In this document: positions 17,188-27,201 of the stretch, piece after piece
Numbering within the stretch: position 1 is the stretch's first letter
Layout: each line of letters opens with the position of its first letter
Assembly (NCBI RefSeq): GCF_900177325.1
Contig: NZ_FXBL01000004.1
Coordinates: forward strand, 2,604,001-2,668,000
Origin: Mesorhizobium australicum
GTDB lineage: Bacteria > Pseudomonadota > Alphaproteobacteria > Rhizobiales > Rhizobiaceae
DNA: 64,000 nt
Reading direction: 5' to 3'
The notes under the pieces: model-generated
Databases searched by the model: none
Seen by the model: only the letters and a program-made list of their open reading frames with translations
Told to the model about the DNA's origin: nothing
Made by a program: the position numbers and the translations under genes

Positions 17188-17901
17188 ATGGACAGTTTTG
17201 CCGCGATCCGCGCCCGCGCGGCCTTGCGCAAGGGTGGCGAAGAGATACTTTCGCGCCTGCTCGGCACGCTGCCGAGCAATGCGCAGCTTGCTGCGCTCGG
17301 CGACGACCGCATCCTTTCGCAGATGTCGGCGCGCATCTTCTCGGCCGGCTTCGTCTGGAGCGTGATTGAGGCCAAGTGGCCGAGCTTCGAGGAGGCGTTC
17401 CTGGATTTCCAGCCGAAGGCGCTCCTTTTTCAACCCGATGAGTTCTGGCACGACCTAGCCGCAGACAAGCGCATCGTGCGCAATCCGCAGAAGATCAGAT
17501 CAGTGCGCGACAACGCCGCCTTCGTCGACAAGGTGTCGCAGGAGTATGGCGGCTTCGGCCGCTTCCTCGCCAATTGGCCGGCGGACGACCAGATCGGCCT
17601 CACTGCCTACTTGGCCAAGCACGGCTCGCGGTTGGGCGGCAATTCGGGCCAGTATTTCCTGCGCTTCATCGGCTGGGACGCCTTCATTATCTCACGCGAC
17701 ATGGCAGCTGCGCTCCGCGACGCCGGGCTCGACATCGCCGAACAGCCGACGTCGAAGGGCGATCTCGCGAAGATCCAGAAGCAAGTCAACGAATGGGCCG
17801 ATGAGACCGGCCTCAGCCGCACCCACATCTCCCGCGTGCTTGCCATGTCCACGGGCATCAACCATGCTCCTGAAGAGCTGGCAGCCTATATGGGGGAGTA
17901 G
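17188..17901 (+). CDS. DNA-3-methyladenine glycosylase I (Tag) family protein, probably non-canonical
   Basis: A 237-residue protein whose middle matches the Tag helix-hairpin-helix glycosylase fold: SARIFSAGFVWSVIEAKW (about 47-64), then FEEAFLDFQP, and IVRNPQKIRSVRDNA (about 95-110). Oddly it contains no cysteine at all, so the Tag zinc site (two Cys, two His in the E. coli enzyme) cannot form. By my hand alignment the catalytic Glu before the QAG motif is replaced by Arg. The N-terminal zinc-snap segment is also missing, while the C-terminus is longer than in Tag. ATG 17188 has a GGGAGAGAAA ribosome-binding site. It may be a structural paralogue rather than an active glycosylase. It lies 46 bp before nadE. 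Confidence 0.72.
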   Translation: MDSFAAIRARAALRKGGEEILSRLLGTLPSNAQLAALGDDRILSQMSARIFSAGFVWSVIEAKWPSFEEAFLDFQPKALLFQPDEFWHDLAADKRIVRNPQKIRSVRDNAAFVDKVSQEYGGFGRFLANWPADDQIGLTAYLAKHGSRLGGNSGQYFLRFIGWDAFIISRDMAAALRDAGLDIAEQPTSKGDLAKIQKQVNEWADETGLSRTHISRVLAMSTGINHAPEELAAYMGE

Positions 17902-17947
17902 GCGAGCGAAGATTGTCAGCCGTCGCGCGTCACGCTAAGCCTCTTGC

Positions 17948-19627
17948 ATGACCCAGTCCGCGCCTTCCGTCCTCCGCATCGCCGTTGCCCAGCTCAACCC
18001 GACCGTGGGCGATATTGCCGGTAACCTCGCAAAGGCGCGCGAGGCGAGGGCGGAGGCGGCACGCCACGGCGCGGACCTTGTGCTGTTCACGGAGCTCTTT
18101 CTCGCCGGTTATCCGCCGGAGGATCTGGTGCTCAAGCCCGCGTTTCTCTCGGCCTGTGAGAAGGCGGCCACCGAAATTGCGGCGGATACGGCCGACGGCG
18201 GTCCGGGCCTTGTCATCGGCGTGCCGCTGAAGCGCAAAAGCGGCGTCCACAACGCCATCATCGTGGCCGACGGCGGCAAGATCATCGCCGAGCGCCTCAA
18301 GGTCGACCTGCCCAACTACGGCGAGTTCGACGAGAAACGCGTCTTCAGGGCGGGCCCGGACATGCCGGGGCCGGTGTCCTTCCGCGGTGTCCGCCTCGGC
18401 ATCCCGATCTGCGAGGACATCTGGGGCGATCTCGGCGTATGCGAGACGCTGGCCGAGAGCGGCGCCGAGATTCTGCTCGTGCCGAACGGCTCGCCCTATT
18501 ATCGCGGCAAGGTCGACGTGCGGCAGCAGGTCGTCATCAGGCAGGTCATCGAGACCGGCCTGCCGATGCTCTACGCCAACCAGATGGGCGGACAGGACGA
18601 GCTGATCTTCGACGGTGCGTCCTTCGCCATCAACACCGACAAGTCGCTGGCCTTCCAGATGAGCCAGTTCGAGGAGACGGTCGTCGTCACCACCTGGAAG
18701 CGGCAGGGCGAGGGCTGGCGCTGCACGGACGGACCGATGTCGCGCATTCCAGAGGCCGAGGAGGCGGACTACCGCGCCTGCATGCTGGGCCTGCGCGACT
18801 ACGTCAACAAGAACGGCTTCAAGGACGTCGTGCTCGGCCTTTCGGGCGGCATCGACTCGGCGATCTGCGCCGCACTTGCGGTCGACGCGCTCGGTGAAGA
18901 GCGGCTGCGCGCCGTCATGATGCCCTATCGCTACACGTCAAAGGATTCGTTGGCCGACGCGGAAGCCTGCGCGAGGGCGCTCGGATGCCGTTATGACATC
19001 GTTCCGATCTTTGAACCGGTCGAGGGCTTCAGCCACGCGCTCACGCAGATCTTCGAAGGCACCAAGGAAGGCATCACAGAGGAGAACCTGCAGAGCCGCG
19101 CGCGCGGCACGATCCTGATGGCGATCTCGAACAAGTTCGGCTCGATGGTGGTGACCACGGGCAACAAAAGCGAGATGTCGGTAGGCTACGCCACACTCTA
19201 TGGCGACATGAACGGCGGCTTCAACCCGATCAAGGACCTCTACAAGATGCAGGTCTACGCGCTGTCCCGCTGGCGCAACGGTACCGTTCCTCCCGGCGCG
19301 CTCGGCCCGTCGGGCGAGGTGATCCCGAAGAACATCATAGACAAGGCGCCGTCGGCCGAGCTGCGGCCGAACCAGACCGATCAGGATTCGCTGCCGCCCT
19401 ATCCCGTGCTTGACGACATCCTCGAATGCCTCGTCGAGAACGAGATGGGCGTCGACGACATCGTCGCGCGCGGGCACGACCGCGACACGGTGCATCGTGT
19501 CGAGCACCTGCTCTACATCGCCGAATACAAGCGCCGGCAGGCCGCGCCCGGCGTGAAGATCACGAAGAAGAACTTCGGCCGCGACCGCCGCTACCCCATC
19601 ACCAACCGGTTCAGGGATCGGGGATAG
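17948..19627 (+). CDS. nadE: Glutamine-dependent NAD+ synthetase
   Basis: Final step of NAD biosynthesis: amidation of nicotinate adenine dinucleotide using ammonia released from glutamine. The 559 residues combine an N-terminal nitrilase-type glutaminase domain and a C-terminal ATP-pyrophosphatase synthetase domain. The glutaminase has catalytic Glu in TELFLAGYPPED near 49, Lys in RLKVDLPNYGEFDE near 118 and Cys in PICEDIWG near 155. The synthetase has the P-loop LGLSGGIDSA near 298 and the later TGNKSEM motif. It heads a run of four same-strand genes with tiny gaps or overlaps (nadE, GNAT, MFS, gltX). Confidence 0.96.
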   Translation: MTQSAPSVLRIAVAQLNPTVGDIAGNLAKAREARAEAARHGADLVLFTELFLAGYPPEDLVLKPAFLSACEKAATEIAADTADGGPGLVIGVPLKRKSGVHNAIIVADGGKIIAERLKVDLPNYGEFDEKRVFRAGPDMPGPVSFRGVRLGIPICEDIWGDLGVCETLAESGAEILLVPNGSPYYRGKVDVRQQVVIRQVIETGLPMLYANQMGGQDELIFDGASFAINTDKSLAFQMSQFEETVVVTTWKRQGEGWRCTDGPMSRIPEAEEADYRACMLGLRDYVNKNGFKDVVLGLSGGIDSAICAALAVDALGEERLRAVMMPYRYTSKDSLADAEACARALGCRYDIVPIFEPVEGFSHALTQIFEGTKEGITEENLQSRARGTILMAISNKFGSMVVTTGNKSEMSVGYATLYGDMNGGFNPIKDLYKMQVYALSRWRNGTVPPGALGPSGEVIPKNIIDKAPSAELRPNQTDQDSLPPYPVLDDILECLVENEMGVDDIVARGHDRDTVHRVEHLLYIAEYKRRQAAPGVKITKKNFGRDRRYPITNRFRDRG

Positions 19628-19633
19628 CGACAG

Positions 19634-20038
19634 GTGGAGATCGTATTCGACCTGTCCAGGATCGATTTCGCGTCCACGTCGAGATTACTGGAAACCGCGT
19701 ACTGGACCGCCGGACGCACCGATGAGATCAACCTGCGCGCGTTCGCGAACTCGGTCTGCGCGGTCGCCCTGATCGACGGGCAACAGGTCGGCTTCGCGCG
19801 CGCCTCGGGCGACCGCACGCTGTTTGCCCGCATTTCCGACGTGATCGTGCAGCCGGAACATCGCGGCAAGGGCGTCGGCAAGGCGCTGGTCCGGGCGCTT
19901 CTGGACCATCCGGAGCTGCGAACGGTCGCGATCTGGACGCTGAACACCTCCGATGCGCACGGGCTCTACGAGACGTTCGGATTCCGCAGATGCACTGATG
20001 GAAACGAGATGCGGCTCGATCGGTCAGCGGCGGGGTGA
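19634..20038 (+). CDS. GNAT family N-acetyltransferase
   Basis: A 134-residue acyl-CoA-dependent acetyltransferase. The acetyl-CoA pyrophosphate-binding motif is QPEHRGKGVGKALV (about 76-89), preceded by the beta-strand DVIVQP, and the C-terminal YETFGFRR motif is typical. The substrate is unknown. Translation starts at GTG, 6 nt after the nadE stop, with AGGTGGAG-like sequence around the start. Its stop overlaps the next start (GTGA), which implies coupled translation within the nadE-gltX unit. Confidence 0.87.
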   Translation: MEIVFDLSRIDFASTSRLLETAYWTAGRTDEINLRAFANSVCAVALIDGQQVGFARASGDRTLFARISDVIVQPEHRGKGVGKALVRALLDHPELRTVAIWTLNTSDAHGLYETFGFRRCTDGNEMRLDRSAAG

Positions 20039-21282
20039 GCGCCTTCCTGATATTTCTGCGCGGCAATGCACGCTGGGTCGCGGCCGCCTTTGTCCTGACC
20101 TTCTTTTCCACGATCGGCCAGACGTCCTTCATCGGAGGCTCGGCGGGACATATCCGCTCGGAATACGGTCTCAGCAACGGTCAGTGGGGCATGGTCTACA
20201 TGATCGGCACGCTCGCGAGCGCGCTGACATTGCCATATCTTGGCGCGATCGTGGATCGGCTGACGGTACGCACGGTTGCGCTGATCATAGCTCCGATGCT
20301 GGCCGCTGCGACCGCGCTGATGGCGTTGTCCGCGCATGTGGTGGGCTTGATCCTCACCATCTACCTGCTGCGTCTTTTCGGGCAGGGCATGTTCCCACAT
20401 ACGGCCTACACGGCCACGGCGCGCTGGTTCACCGCCCAGCGCGGCAAGGCGCTGTCGCTCGTCATACTCGGGCACAACGCTGGCGAAGCGGTGCTGATCG
20501 CCGGCTTCGTCGCGCTGTCGGCTGCGATCGGCTGGCGCCTGGGTTGGCTGGTTCTCGGCGTCGCGGTGCTGGTTGTCGCACTGCCCTTGGTCATGTGGCT
20601 GGCGGCTGTCGAACGGGTTCCGGCGTCGACCGAGATCAATCCTCGGGTGGTCGACGCGCGCGACTGGACGCGGGGCGAAGTGCTAAGCGATCCGATCTTC
20701 TATCTGTCCATGCTCGGGTTCATGGCGCCGGGCTTCATCGTCACGGTCATCTTCTTCCACCAGGTCTACCTGGTGGAACTGCGCGGCTGGTCGCTCGGCG
20801 TCTTCGCCTCGGCATTCGTCGTTTGGGCGGGCGTCAACAGCCTGTCGACGTTGATGACCGGCTATCTGATTGATCGCTTCTCCGGCCTGTCGGTCATTCC
20901 TTTCGTGCTTTTGCCGCTCGGCGTCGCAAGCATTCTGCTTGGAACGATGACGGCCGGCTGGACGCCGTTCCTCGTCATGGCGCTTCTCGGAGCGTCCAGC
21001 GGAGCGGCGACCACGACGCTTGGCTCCGTGCTGCCTGAGGTTTACGGCCTCAGACATCTGGGTGCGATCAGGGCGTTGATCGTCGCGACGACCGTGTTCG
21101 CGACCGCGGCAGGCCCGGGCATCACCGGCTATCTGATCGACGTCGGCGTCGGCTATCCGGCGCAGCTCGTCACCATGGGCGTCTATTGTTTCCCCGTCTC
21201 GCTGCTGATGGCGTTTGTCGCGCGGCGCGTCAGAGCGCGCACCTTGCCAAGCAAAGCTGTGTCCGATAGGCCGCCCGGATGA
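20035..21282 (+). CDS. MFS transporter (monocarboxylate-porter-like)
   Basis: A 415-residue inner-membrane carrier with 12 predicted hydrophobic segments and the MFS signature loop [11 protein letters not shown] between helices 2 and 3. The [13 protein letters not shown] motif after helix 4 is common in oxalate/monocarboxylate-type MFS porters; the actual substrate is unknown. It starts at a GTG overlapping the stop of the GNAT gene, and its stop overlaps the gltX ATG (ATGA). The tight embedding between nadE and gltX is unusual for a transporter. Confidence 0.88.
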   Translation: MSAFLIFLRGNARWVAAAFVLTFFSTIGQTSFIGGSAGHIRSEYGLSNGQWGMVYMIGTLASALTLPYLGAIVDRLTVRTVALIIAPMLAAATALMALSAHVVGLILTIYLLRLFGQGMFPHTAYTATARWFTAQRGKALSLVILGHNAGEAVLIAGFVALSAAIGWRLGWLVLGVAVLVVALPLVMWLAAVERVPASTEINPRVVDARDWTRGEVLSDPIFYLSMLGFMAPGFIVTVIFFHQVYLVELRGWSLGVFASAFVVWAGVNSLSTLMTGYLIDRFSGLSVIPFVLLPLGVASILLGTMTAGWTPFLVMALLGASSGAATTTLGSVLPEVYGLRHLGAIRALIVATTVFATAAGPGITGYLIDVGVGYPAQLVTMGVYCFPVSLLMAFVARRVRARTLPSKAVSDRPPG

Positions 21283-22652
21283 CCGTCATCGTCCGTTTTG
21301 CGCCGTCGCCCACCGGCAACATTCATATCGGCAATGCCCGCACGGCGCTGTTCAACTGGCTGTTCGCCCGGCAGCGTGGCGGCCGCTTCGTGCAGCGCTT
21401 CGACGACACGGATGTCGAGCGGTCCAGGCAGGAATATGCCGACAACATCCTCACTGACATCGCCTGGCTCGGCATCGAGCCGTCCGTGGTCGAATACCAG
21501 TCGAAGCGCTTCGCGGTCTACGAGGCGGCGATCGCGAAACTCAAGGCGGCTGGCCTGCTCTATCCCTGCTATGAGACCGCGGAAGAACTCGACCTCAAAC
21601 GCAAGGTCCGCCTCACGCGCCGCCTGCCGCCCGTCTACGGTCGCGAGGCGCTGAAGCCGACGGCGGTCGAGCGGGCAAGGCTGGAGGCGGAAGGCCGGCG
21701 ACCGCACTGGCGGTTCCTTCTGCCGAATTTCGATACCGACCCGTTTTCGACCCGGCGCACGGAAGTCACCTGGACCGACCTCGTGCGCGGTGAGGAGACG
21801 GTTGATCTCGCCTCGCTATCCGACCCTGTCCTGGTGCGCGAGGATGGCACCTATCTCTACACGCTGCCCTCGGTCGCCGACGACATCGACTTCGGTATCA
21901 CCCATGTCATCCGTGGTGACGACCATGTCACCAATACCGGCGTGCAGATCGCGCTCTTCAAGGCCCTGGGTGCGGAACCACCCGCCTTCGGCCACCACAA
22001 CCTGCTGACCGCCGTGACCGGGGAGGGGCTCTCCAAGCGCAGCGGTGCGCTGTCGATCGCCAGTTTGCGCGCCGACGGCATCGAGCCGATGGCGGTCGCG
22101 TCGCTCGCGGTGTTGACCGGCACGTCCGAGAACGTTGTCGCCGCGCGCGACATGGCCGAACTCGCCGGCCGCTTCGATCTCGCCTCGACCTCGCGGTCGG
22201 CCTCGAAGTTCGATCCGGCCGATCTCCTCGTCTTAAACCGCACGCTGCTGCATGGCATGGACTTCGCAGCGGTGGCGGAGCGCCTCGCCGCTCTCGGCAT
22301 CGCCGGCGCCCGGGCCGAGCCGTTCTGGCTCGCCGTGCGCGGAAATCTCGATCGGCTGGCCGATGCGGCAGGCTGGTGGCGGATCGTGACACAGGGACCG
22401 ACGCAAGCGCCGGACCTGTCGGACGAGGACCGCGCCTTCCTGCGCGCGGCTTTCGATCTGCTGCCCGCCGCGCCATGGGACGGCACGACCTTCAAGGCGT
22501 GGATGGATCAGGTGAAGGCGGTGTCTGGCCGCAAGGGCAAGGCGCTGTTTATGCCCGTCCGCCTTGCGCTTACTGGATTGCCGTCCGGGCCGGAGCTCGC
22601 AGATCTATTGCCCCTTCTGGGTCCGGAAGGTACGCAGGCCCGACGACCCTGA
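21279..22652 (+). CDS. gltX: Glutamate--tRNA ligase
   Basis: Charges tRNA-Glu with glutamate, and in many alphaproteobacteria also mischarges tRNA-Gln for later amidation. The 457 residues show the class I synthetase motifs: [16 protein letters not shown] (HIGH variant HIGN, about 9-24) and GEGLSKRSG (KMSKS variant, about 248-256). The anticodon-binding helical domain follows. The HIGN form and length suggest the second GluRS type found in some Rhizobiales; whether another gltX exists lies outside this window. Its last 83 bp overlap the antisense end of the DUF2865 gene. ATG overlaps the MFS stop by 4 bp. Confidence 0.95.
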   Translation: MTVIVRFAPSPTGNIHIGNARTALFNWLFARQRGGRFVQRFDDTDVERSRQEYADNILTDIAWLGIEPSVVEYQSKRFAVYEAAIAKLKAAGLLYPCYETAEELDLKRKVRLTRRLPPVYGREALKPTAVERARLEAEGRRPHWRFLLPNFDTDPFSTRRTEVTWTDLVRGEETVDLASLSDPVLVREDGTYLYTLPSVADDIDFGITHVIRGDDHVTNTGVQIALFKALGAEPPAFGHHNLLTAVTGEGLSKRSGALSIASLRADGIEPMAVASLAVLTGTSENVVAARDMAELAGRFDLASTSRSASKFDPADLLVLNRTLLHGMDFAAVAERLAALGIAGARAEPFWLAVRGNLDRLADAAGWWRIVTQGPTQAPDLSDEDRAFLRAAFDLLPAAPWDGTTFKAWMDQVKAVSGRKGKALFMPVRLALTGLPSGPELADLLPLLGPEGTQARRP

Positions 22653-23772
22653 CCTTGCGCCCGGCATCGATGGCAAATTCGCCCGCCGCGGCTTCGGACA
22701 GGCGTTTCATGTCGTCGGTATTGAACGATCCTTCCCGGTTCGCCAGCGTCTCGGGATCCGCCGCAGGGTCGGGGCGCGACGAGGGCAGGGCGATGGACGA
22801 GGTCTCGGCAGGCGCGCTGGTCGCTCCTTCGCCGGCGACGATGGAAAAACCCTTCTTCACCGCCGTACAGGAGCAACCCTGCGGTCGGGTGAAGTTGACG
22901 TCCCGGTATTTGAAGGCCGTCTTGAGGTCCGTGTAGGGGCTACCGTAGGAATCGACCATGTTCTCCGATTCCTCGTCCGGAACCCGGTGCGAATAGAGCT
23001 TGACCTCGGTGCCGGGGCACATGGTCTGGCAGTTCTGCTCGTCGCGCTGGAAGTCGGAACTGGAAGAGGAATAGGAGATCGGCCAGTAATAGCCGTCGCA
23101 GGTGCGCACGCACAGCGTGCGGTAGTTTCCGCCGCCACGCATCACCTCGAAACTGTTGCCGTTGCCGATGGTGGTGCGCACGCGCGCCGAGCCGTCATAG
23201 GCTTGGAATTCCTCATCCTCGCGCGGATCGACCCGCTTGATCCCGCCGCCGAAGAGCCGCTCGAAGAGGTTGCCGCCGCGCGGCTGTTCCCTTGCCGCCA
23301 TTTCGGGCGCGCGATCCCGCCGCACGCCGCGGCAGTCGTTGGCGGCGATCGCACCGAGTAGTCTGTTGCGCTCGCGACGCGTGTCTCCGCCGCCTCCGCC
23401 CATGCGGGAGCGCGTGCGTTCGAGCTGGGCGAGGTTGCGCTCCATGCGGTCAAGGCCGCGGCCGATGGCGTCGCAGGCCGATCCGCCATTGTCGCGCGAG
23501 AAGAAGCCGCCGCCGCATCCCGCGCGGCGATACTGCTGTTCTCCCCTGCGGATCTGGGTGCGTTGCTGCTGGATCGCCTGATCGTAGCGACGTGCCTGGG
23601 CCGAACTGCCGGAGCCGCCCGACGAAAGGCTTGCGAGCTGCGCCTCAAGCTGCCGGCAGGTCCGCGACTGGGCGTATGCATCGTTGGCGGAGACGGCGAG
23701 GCCCGCAGCGAGGACGAGCGCAAACGCCCGCACGGCGGCGAGCCACTTCACCGTCTGGAGCTTCCCATGCAT
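22570..23772 (-). CDS. Secreted DUF2865 protein
   Basis: A 400-residue exported protein of a rhizobial family with unknown role. A hydrophobic signal segment (residues 5-30) ends at NDAYA-QS. A Gln/Arg-rich coiled-coil-like region follows (about 45-150). The conserved DUF2865 core has [28 protein letters not shown] and [10 protein letters not shown], with paired cysteines suited to disulfides in the periplasm. The C-terminus [12 protein letters not shown] lies antisense to the end of gltX. ATG 23772 gives a normal signal peptide; an in-frame ATG at 23808 would add 12 residues. Confidence 0.87.
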   Translation of the reverse strand: MHGKLQTVKWLAAVRAFALVLAAGLAVSANDAYAQSRTCRQLEAQLASLSSGGSGSSAQARRYDQAIQQQRTQIRRGEQQYRRAGCGGGFFSRDNGGSACDAIGRGLDRMERNLAQLERTRSRMGGGGGDTRRERNRLLGAIAANDCRGVRRDRAPEMAAREQPRGGNLFERLFGGGIKRVDPREDEEFQAYDGSARVRTTIGNGNSFEVMRGGGNYRTLCVRTCDGYYWPISYSSSSSDFQRDEQNCQTMCPGTEVKLYSHRVPDEESENMVDSYGSPYTDLKTAFKYRDVNFTRPQGCSCTAVKKGFSIVAGEGATSAPAETSSIALPSSRPDPAADPETLANREGSFNTDDMKRLSEAAAGEFAIDAGRKVRVVGPAYLPDPEGAIDLRAPARTAIQ

Positions 23773-23891
23773 CGCCTGCCATCCCTTGATGGACGTTGGC
23801 GCGATCATGCGCGCCGAACATGAATGCCGTCTGAACGTGGACCGACGCTCCCACGAACGGAAGGCACAAGGTTAACCGCGCCTTACCGTCC

Positions 23892-26216
23892 TCAGCCGCC
23901 AGCGATCAGTGTCGGCGCATCCTGAGAGGCCTCGACGACGGCGAGCGCGGTCATGTTGACGATACCCCGCGAGGTTACCGACGGGGTCAGGATGTGCGCG
24001 GGCAGGCGGGTGCCGAGCAGGATCGGCCCGACATGCAGCGCATCCGTCATGGTCTTGACCGTTGTTAGCGCGATGTTGGCCGCATCGAGATTGGGAAATA
24101 CGAGCAGGTTTGCCTGGTCCTTCAGCACCGAATGCGGATAGACCCGTCGACGAAGTTCCTCCGACAGCGCGGAATCGCCGTGCATCTCGCCGTCGCTTTC
24201 GAGCTCCGGCGCGATCCGCTTCAGGATCGCCGCGGCCTCGCGCATCTTCAGTGCACTGGCGCTGTCGCGCGAGCCGAAGTTGGAATGGGACAGCAGCGCC
24301 GCCTTCGGCACGATGCCGAATCGGCTGATCGCCTCCGCGGCCAGCAGCGTCATCTCCGCGATCTCGTCGGCGCTTGGGTCGAGCGTGACATAGGTGTCGG
24401 TCAGGAAGGTCACGCCGCGCTGCGAGATCAGCATGGAGAGCGCTGACAGGTCGCGGTAGCGCACGTCGGCTCGCGCGCCGATGATCAGATTGACATTGCG
24501 CAAGTGCCGCTCGAACCGGCCTTCCAGGCCGCAAATCATCGCATCGGCATCGCCCCTGTGGAGCGCAAGCGCGGCAATGACGGTGGCATCGGTGCGCACC
24601 ATGGTGCGCGCGGCCTCTTGCGTCACACCGCGCCGGCCGGCGAGGCGGATCAGGAGGTCGACATAGTCGCGGTAGCGCGGATCGTCCTCTGGATTGACGA
24701 TAGCGAAATCCGTGCCCGGACGAATCCTGAGGCCGTAGCGCCTGAGCCGAACGTCGATCACGTGGGGGCGACCGATCAGAGTCGGTTCGGCGGTGCCTTC
24801 CTCCAGCACCACCTGTGCGGCGCGCAGCACGCGTTCGTCCTCGCCATCGGCATAGATCACCCGCTTTCTCGTCGCCGTGCGGGCGGCGGCAAAGACCGGC
24901 TTCATCACCAGGCCGGAGCGGAACACGAAGCGGTTCAGCCGGTCGACGTAGGCCTCCATGTCTACGATCGGCCGTGTCGCCACACCGCTGTCCATCGCCG
25001 CCTGTGCAACAGCGGGCGCGATTCGCAGGATCAGCCGCGGGTCGAAGGGCGAAGGGATCAGGTAGTTCGGCCCAAATGTGGGTGTCTCGCCCGAATAGGC
25101 GCGCGCGGCCACGTCCGACGGCTCTTCGCGGGCAAGGGCCGCGATGGCGCGCACCGCCGCCATCTTCATCTCCTCGTTGATCGCGGTCGCGCCTGCATCA
25201 AGCGCCCCGCGGAAGATGTAGGGGAAGCACAGCACGTTGTTGACTTGGTTCGGGAAGTCCGACCGGCCGGTGCATATCATCGCGTCGGGCCGTGCGGCCC
25301 GCGCGAGCTCCGGCATGATCTCCGGCGTCGGATTGGCGAGCGCCATGATGAGGGGCCGGTCCGCCATCTCCTTGAGCAGTTCGGGCTTCAGGACCCCCGC
25401 AGCCGACAGACCCAGGAACACATCCGCGCCGCCGATCACATCTGCGAGCGCACGGGCATTGGTGTCCTTGACGTAAGGGTCTTTCCAGCGGTCCATCTCG
25501 TCGACGCGGCCCTTGTAGGCGACGCCAAACCGGTCGGTGACCCAGATGTTCTCGCGGCTGGCGCCAAGAGAAACGAGGAGATTGAGGCAGGCGAGGGCGG
25601 CGGCACCCGCGCCCGACGTGACGATCTTGACGTCCGGCAGCGACTTTCCGGCGACCTCCAGGCCGTTCAGAACGGCCGCCGCGACGATGATCGCCGTCCC
25701 ATGCTGGTCGTCGTGAAAGACTGGAATCCCCATCCGCGCCTTGAGCTGCTCCTCGACCTCGAAGCACTCCGGCGCCTTGATGTCCTCGAGGTTGATGCCG
25801 CCGAAGGTCGGCTCCAACGCCGAGATCGCCTCGACCATGCGCTCGATTCCCGGCGCATCGATCTCGATGTCGAATACGTCGATGCCGGCGAACTTCTTGA
25901 AGAGCACGGCCTTGCCCTCCATGACCGGCTTCGACGCCAAGGGGCCGATATTGCCGAGGCCGAGCACGGCGGTGCCGTTCGAGACGACGCCGACGAGGTT
26001 GGCTCGGCCGGTGTAGAGCGCGGCCGCGCCCGGATCGTCCTTGATCGCGAGGCAGGGCGCGGCCACGCCAGGCGAATAGGCGAGCGCGAGGTCGCGCTGA
26101 TTGCCGAGCGGCTTGGTCGCCTGGATCTCCAGCTTTCCCGCCACCGGATAGCGGTGGAAGAACAGCGCCGCCTCGTCGAGGTCGGACGATCGCGCCTTGT
26201 CGGCTTCGCTGGTCAT
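23892..26216 (-). CDS. maeB: NADP-dependent malic enzyme with phosphotransacetylase-like domain
   Basis: Oxidatively decarboxylates malate to pyruvate, supplying NADPH and pyruvate during growth on dicarboxylates. The 774 residues contain the malic domain ([12 protein letters not shown] near 45-56, [17 protein letters not shown] segment near 78) and the NAD(P)-binding domain ([14 protein letters not shown] near 195-208). From about residue 430 there is a phosphate acetyltransferase-like domain, as in large MaeB-type enzymes, where it is thought to be regulatory. The ATG chosen has AGCAGGGGG upstream and gives the family's usual length. It follows the SDR-FAH genes by 89 bp on the same strand. 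Confidence 0.95.
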   Translation of the reverse strand: MTSEADKARSSDLDEAALFFHRYPVAGKLEIQATKPLGNQRDLALAYSPGVAAPCLAIKDDPGAAALYTGRANLVGVVSNGTAVLGLGNIGPLASKPVMEGKAVLFKKFAGIDVFDIEIDAPGIERMVEAISALEPTFGGINLEDIKAPECFEVEEQLKARMGIPVFHDDQHGTAIIVAAAVLNGLEVAGKSLPDVKIVTSGAGAAALACLNLLVSLGASRENIWVTDRFGVAYKGRVDEMDRWKDPYVKDTNARALADVIGGADVFLGLSAAGVLKPELLKEMADRPLIMALANPTPEIMPELARAARPDAMICTGRSDFPNQVNNVLCFPYIFRGALDAGATAINEEMKMAAVRAIAALAREEPSDVAARAYSGETPTFGPNYLIPSPFDPRLILRIAPAVAQAAMDSGVATRPIVDMEAYVDRLNRFVFRSGLVMKPVFAAARTATRKRVIYADGEDERVLRAAQVVLEEGTAEPTLIGRPHVIDVRLRRYGLRIRPGTDFAIVNPEDDPRYRDYVDLLIRLAGRRGVTQEAARTMVRTDATVIAALALHRGDADAMICGLEGRFERHLRNVNLIIGARADVRYRDLSALSMLISQRGVTFLTDTYVTLDPSADEIAEMTLLAAEAISRFGIVPKAALLSHSNFGSRDSASALKMREAAAILKRIAPELESDGEMHGDSALSEELRRRVYPHSVLKDQANLLVFPNLDAANIALTTVKTMTDALHVGPILLGTRLPAHILTPSVTSRGIVNMTALAVVEASQDAPTLIAGG

Positions 26217-26305
26217 GGCGATTCCCCCTGCTTCATGCGAAACGATTAGCATGGGCGGCGGAGAAGCGAACGCGCGAAAAAGCGAAAGCTGTTTCGCGCC
26301 GGCCG

Positions 26306-27148
26306 TTACCTGGCGACGACCTTCTGCCGCTGCTCGCCGAGGCCTGCGATGCCAAGCCGCATCTCGTCGCCGTCCTTGAGGAAGACCGGCGGCTTCATGC
26401 CGAGACCCACGCCGGGTGGGGTGCCGGTCGTGATCACGTCGCCAGGCTCGAGAATCATGAACTGCGACAGGTAGGAGACAATCTGCCTGACGGTGAAGAT
26501 CATGGTCGACGTATTGCCGGTCTGCATGCGCTTGCCGTTGACATCGAGGAACATGTCGAGGCTCTGCGGGTCGGCGATCTCGTCCGGCGTCACGATCCAG
26601 GGACCGAGCGGCCCGAAAGTGGGCGCGCTCTTGCCCTTGATCCACTGGCCGCCGCGTTCTGCCTGGTATTCGCGCTCCGACACGTCGTTGCAGACCGCGT
26701 AACCGAAGACATGCTTCAGAGCGTCCTTCTCCTCGACATAATCGCATTCCTTGCCGATCACGATCGCGAGTTCGACCTCCCAGTCGGACTTCACCGAGCC
26801 TTTCGGCAGCATCACGTCGTCGTTCGGGCCGGACAGGCAGCTCGGTGCCTTTGAGAACACGATGGGTTCCTTCGGGATCGGCGCCCCGGTTTCCGCCGCA
26901 TGGTCGGCATAGTTGAGACCGATCGCGATGAAATGGCCGATCCGCGACACCGGAGAACCGATCCGCACGCCCTTGGGTGCGGCGGGCAGGGTGGTCGGAT
27001 CGATGTTCGCAAGGATCGACAGCAGGTCGAGCGAAACCGTCGCTGGCGAATAGTCCGCGACGACTGAAGATGCGTCCCTGATGACGCCGTCCTTGTCGAG
27101 AATGCCGGGCTTCTCCAGGCCCAAATCGCCGAAACGCAGCAACTTCAT
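26306..27148 (-). CDS. Fumarylacetoacetate hydrolase family protein
   Basis: A 280-residue FAH-superfamily hydrolase or decarboxylase. It has the GLNYADHAAE motif near 77-86 and metal-binding Glu residues in SDWEVELAIVIG (near 122-133). The Asp of CNDVSERE follows near 153, then QWIKGKSAPTFGP and the GTPPGVG loop near 245. Members act on ring-cleavage or sugar-acid products such as 2,4-diketo-3-deoxy acids. It lies 53 bp downstream of an SDR gene on the same strand; the pair may act in one catabolic path for a sugar acid or aromatic product, but the substrate is not determinable here. Confidence 0.86.
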   Translation of the reverse strand: MKLLRFGDLGLEKPGILDKDGVIRDASSVVADYSPATVSLDLLSILANIDPTTLPAAPKGVRIGSPVSRIGHFIAIGLNYADHAAETGAPIPKEPIVFSKAPSCLSGPNDDVMLPKGSVKSDWEVELAIVIGKECDYVEEKDALKHVFGYAVCNDVSEREYQAERGGQWIKGKSAPTFGPLGPWIVTPDEIADPQSLDMFLDVNGKRMQTGNTSTMIFTVRQIVSYLSQFMILEPGDVITTGTPPGVGLGMKPPVFLKDGDEMRLGIAGLGEQRQKVVAR

Positions 27149-27201
27149 GTGTTTCCCCTCCCGAATTCAGATGTCAGGCGAACGAGTGCGACAATGCCGG
27201 T

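Noticed and set aside
24504..26249. 581-codon open frame antisense to maeB
   Set aside because: Arg/Asp/His-rich shadow of a well-supported malic enzyme, with no ribosome-binding site or recognisable domain.
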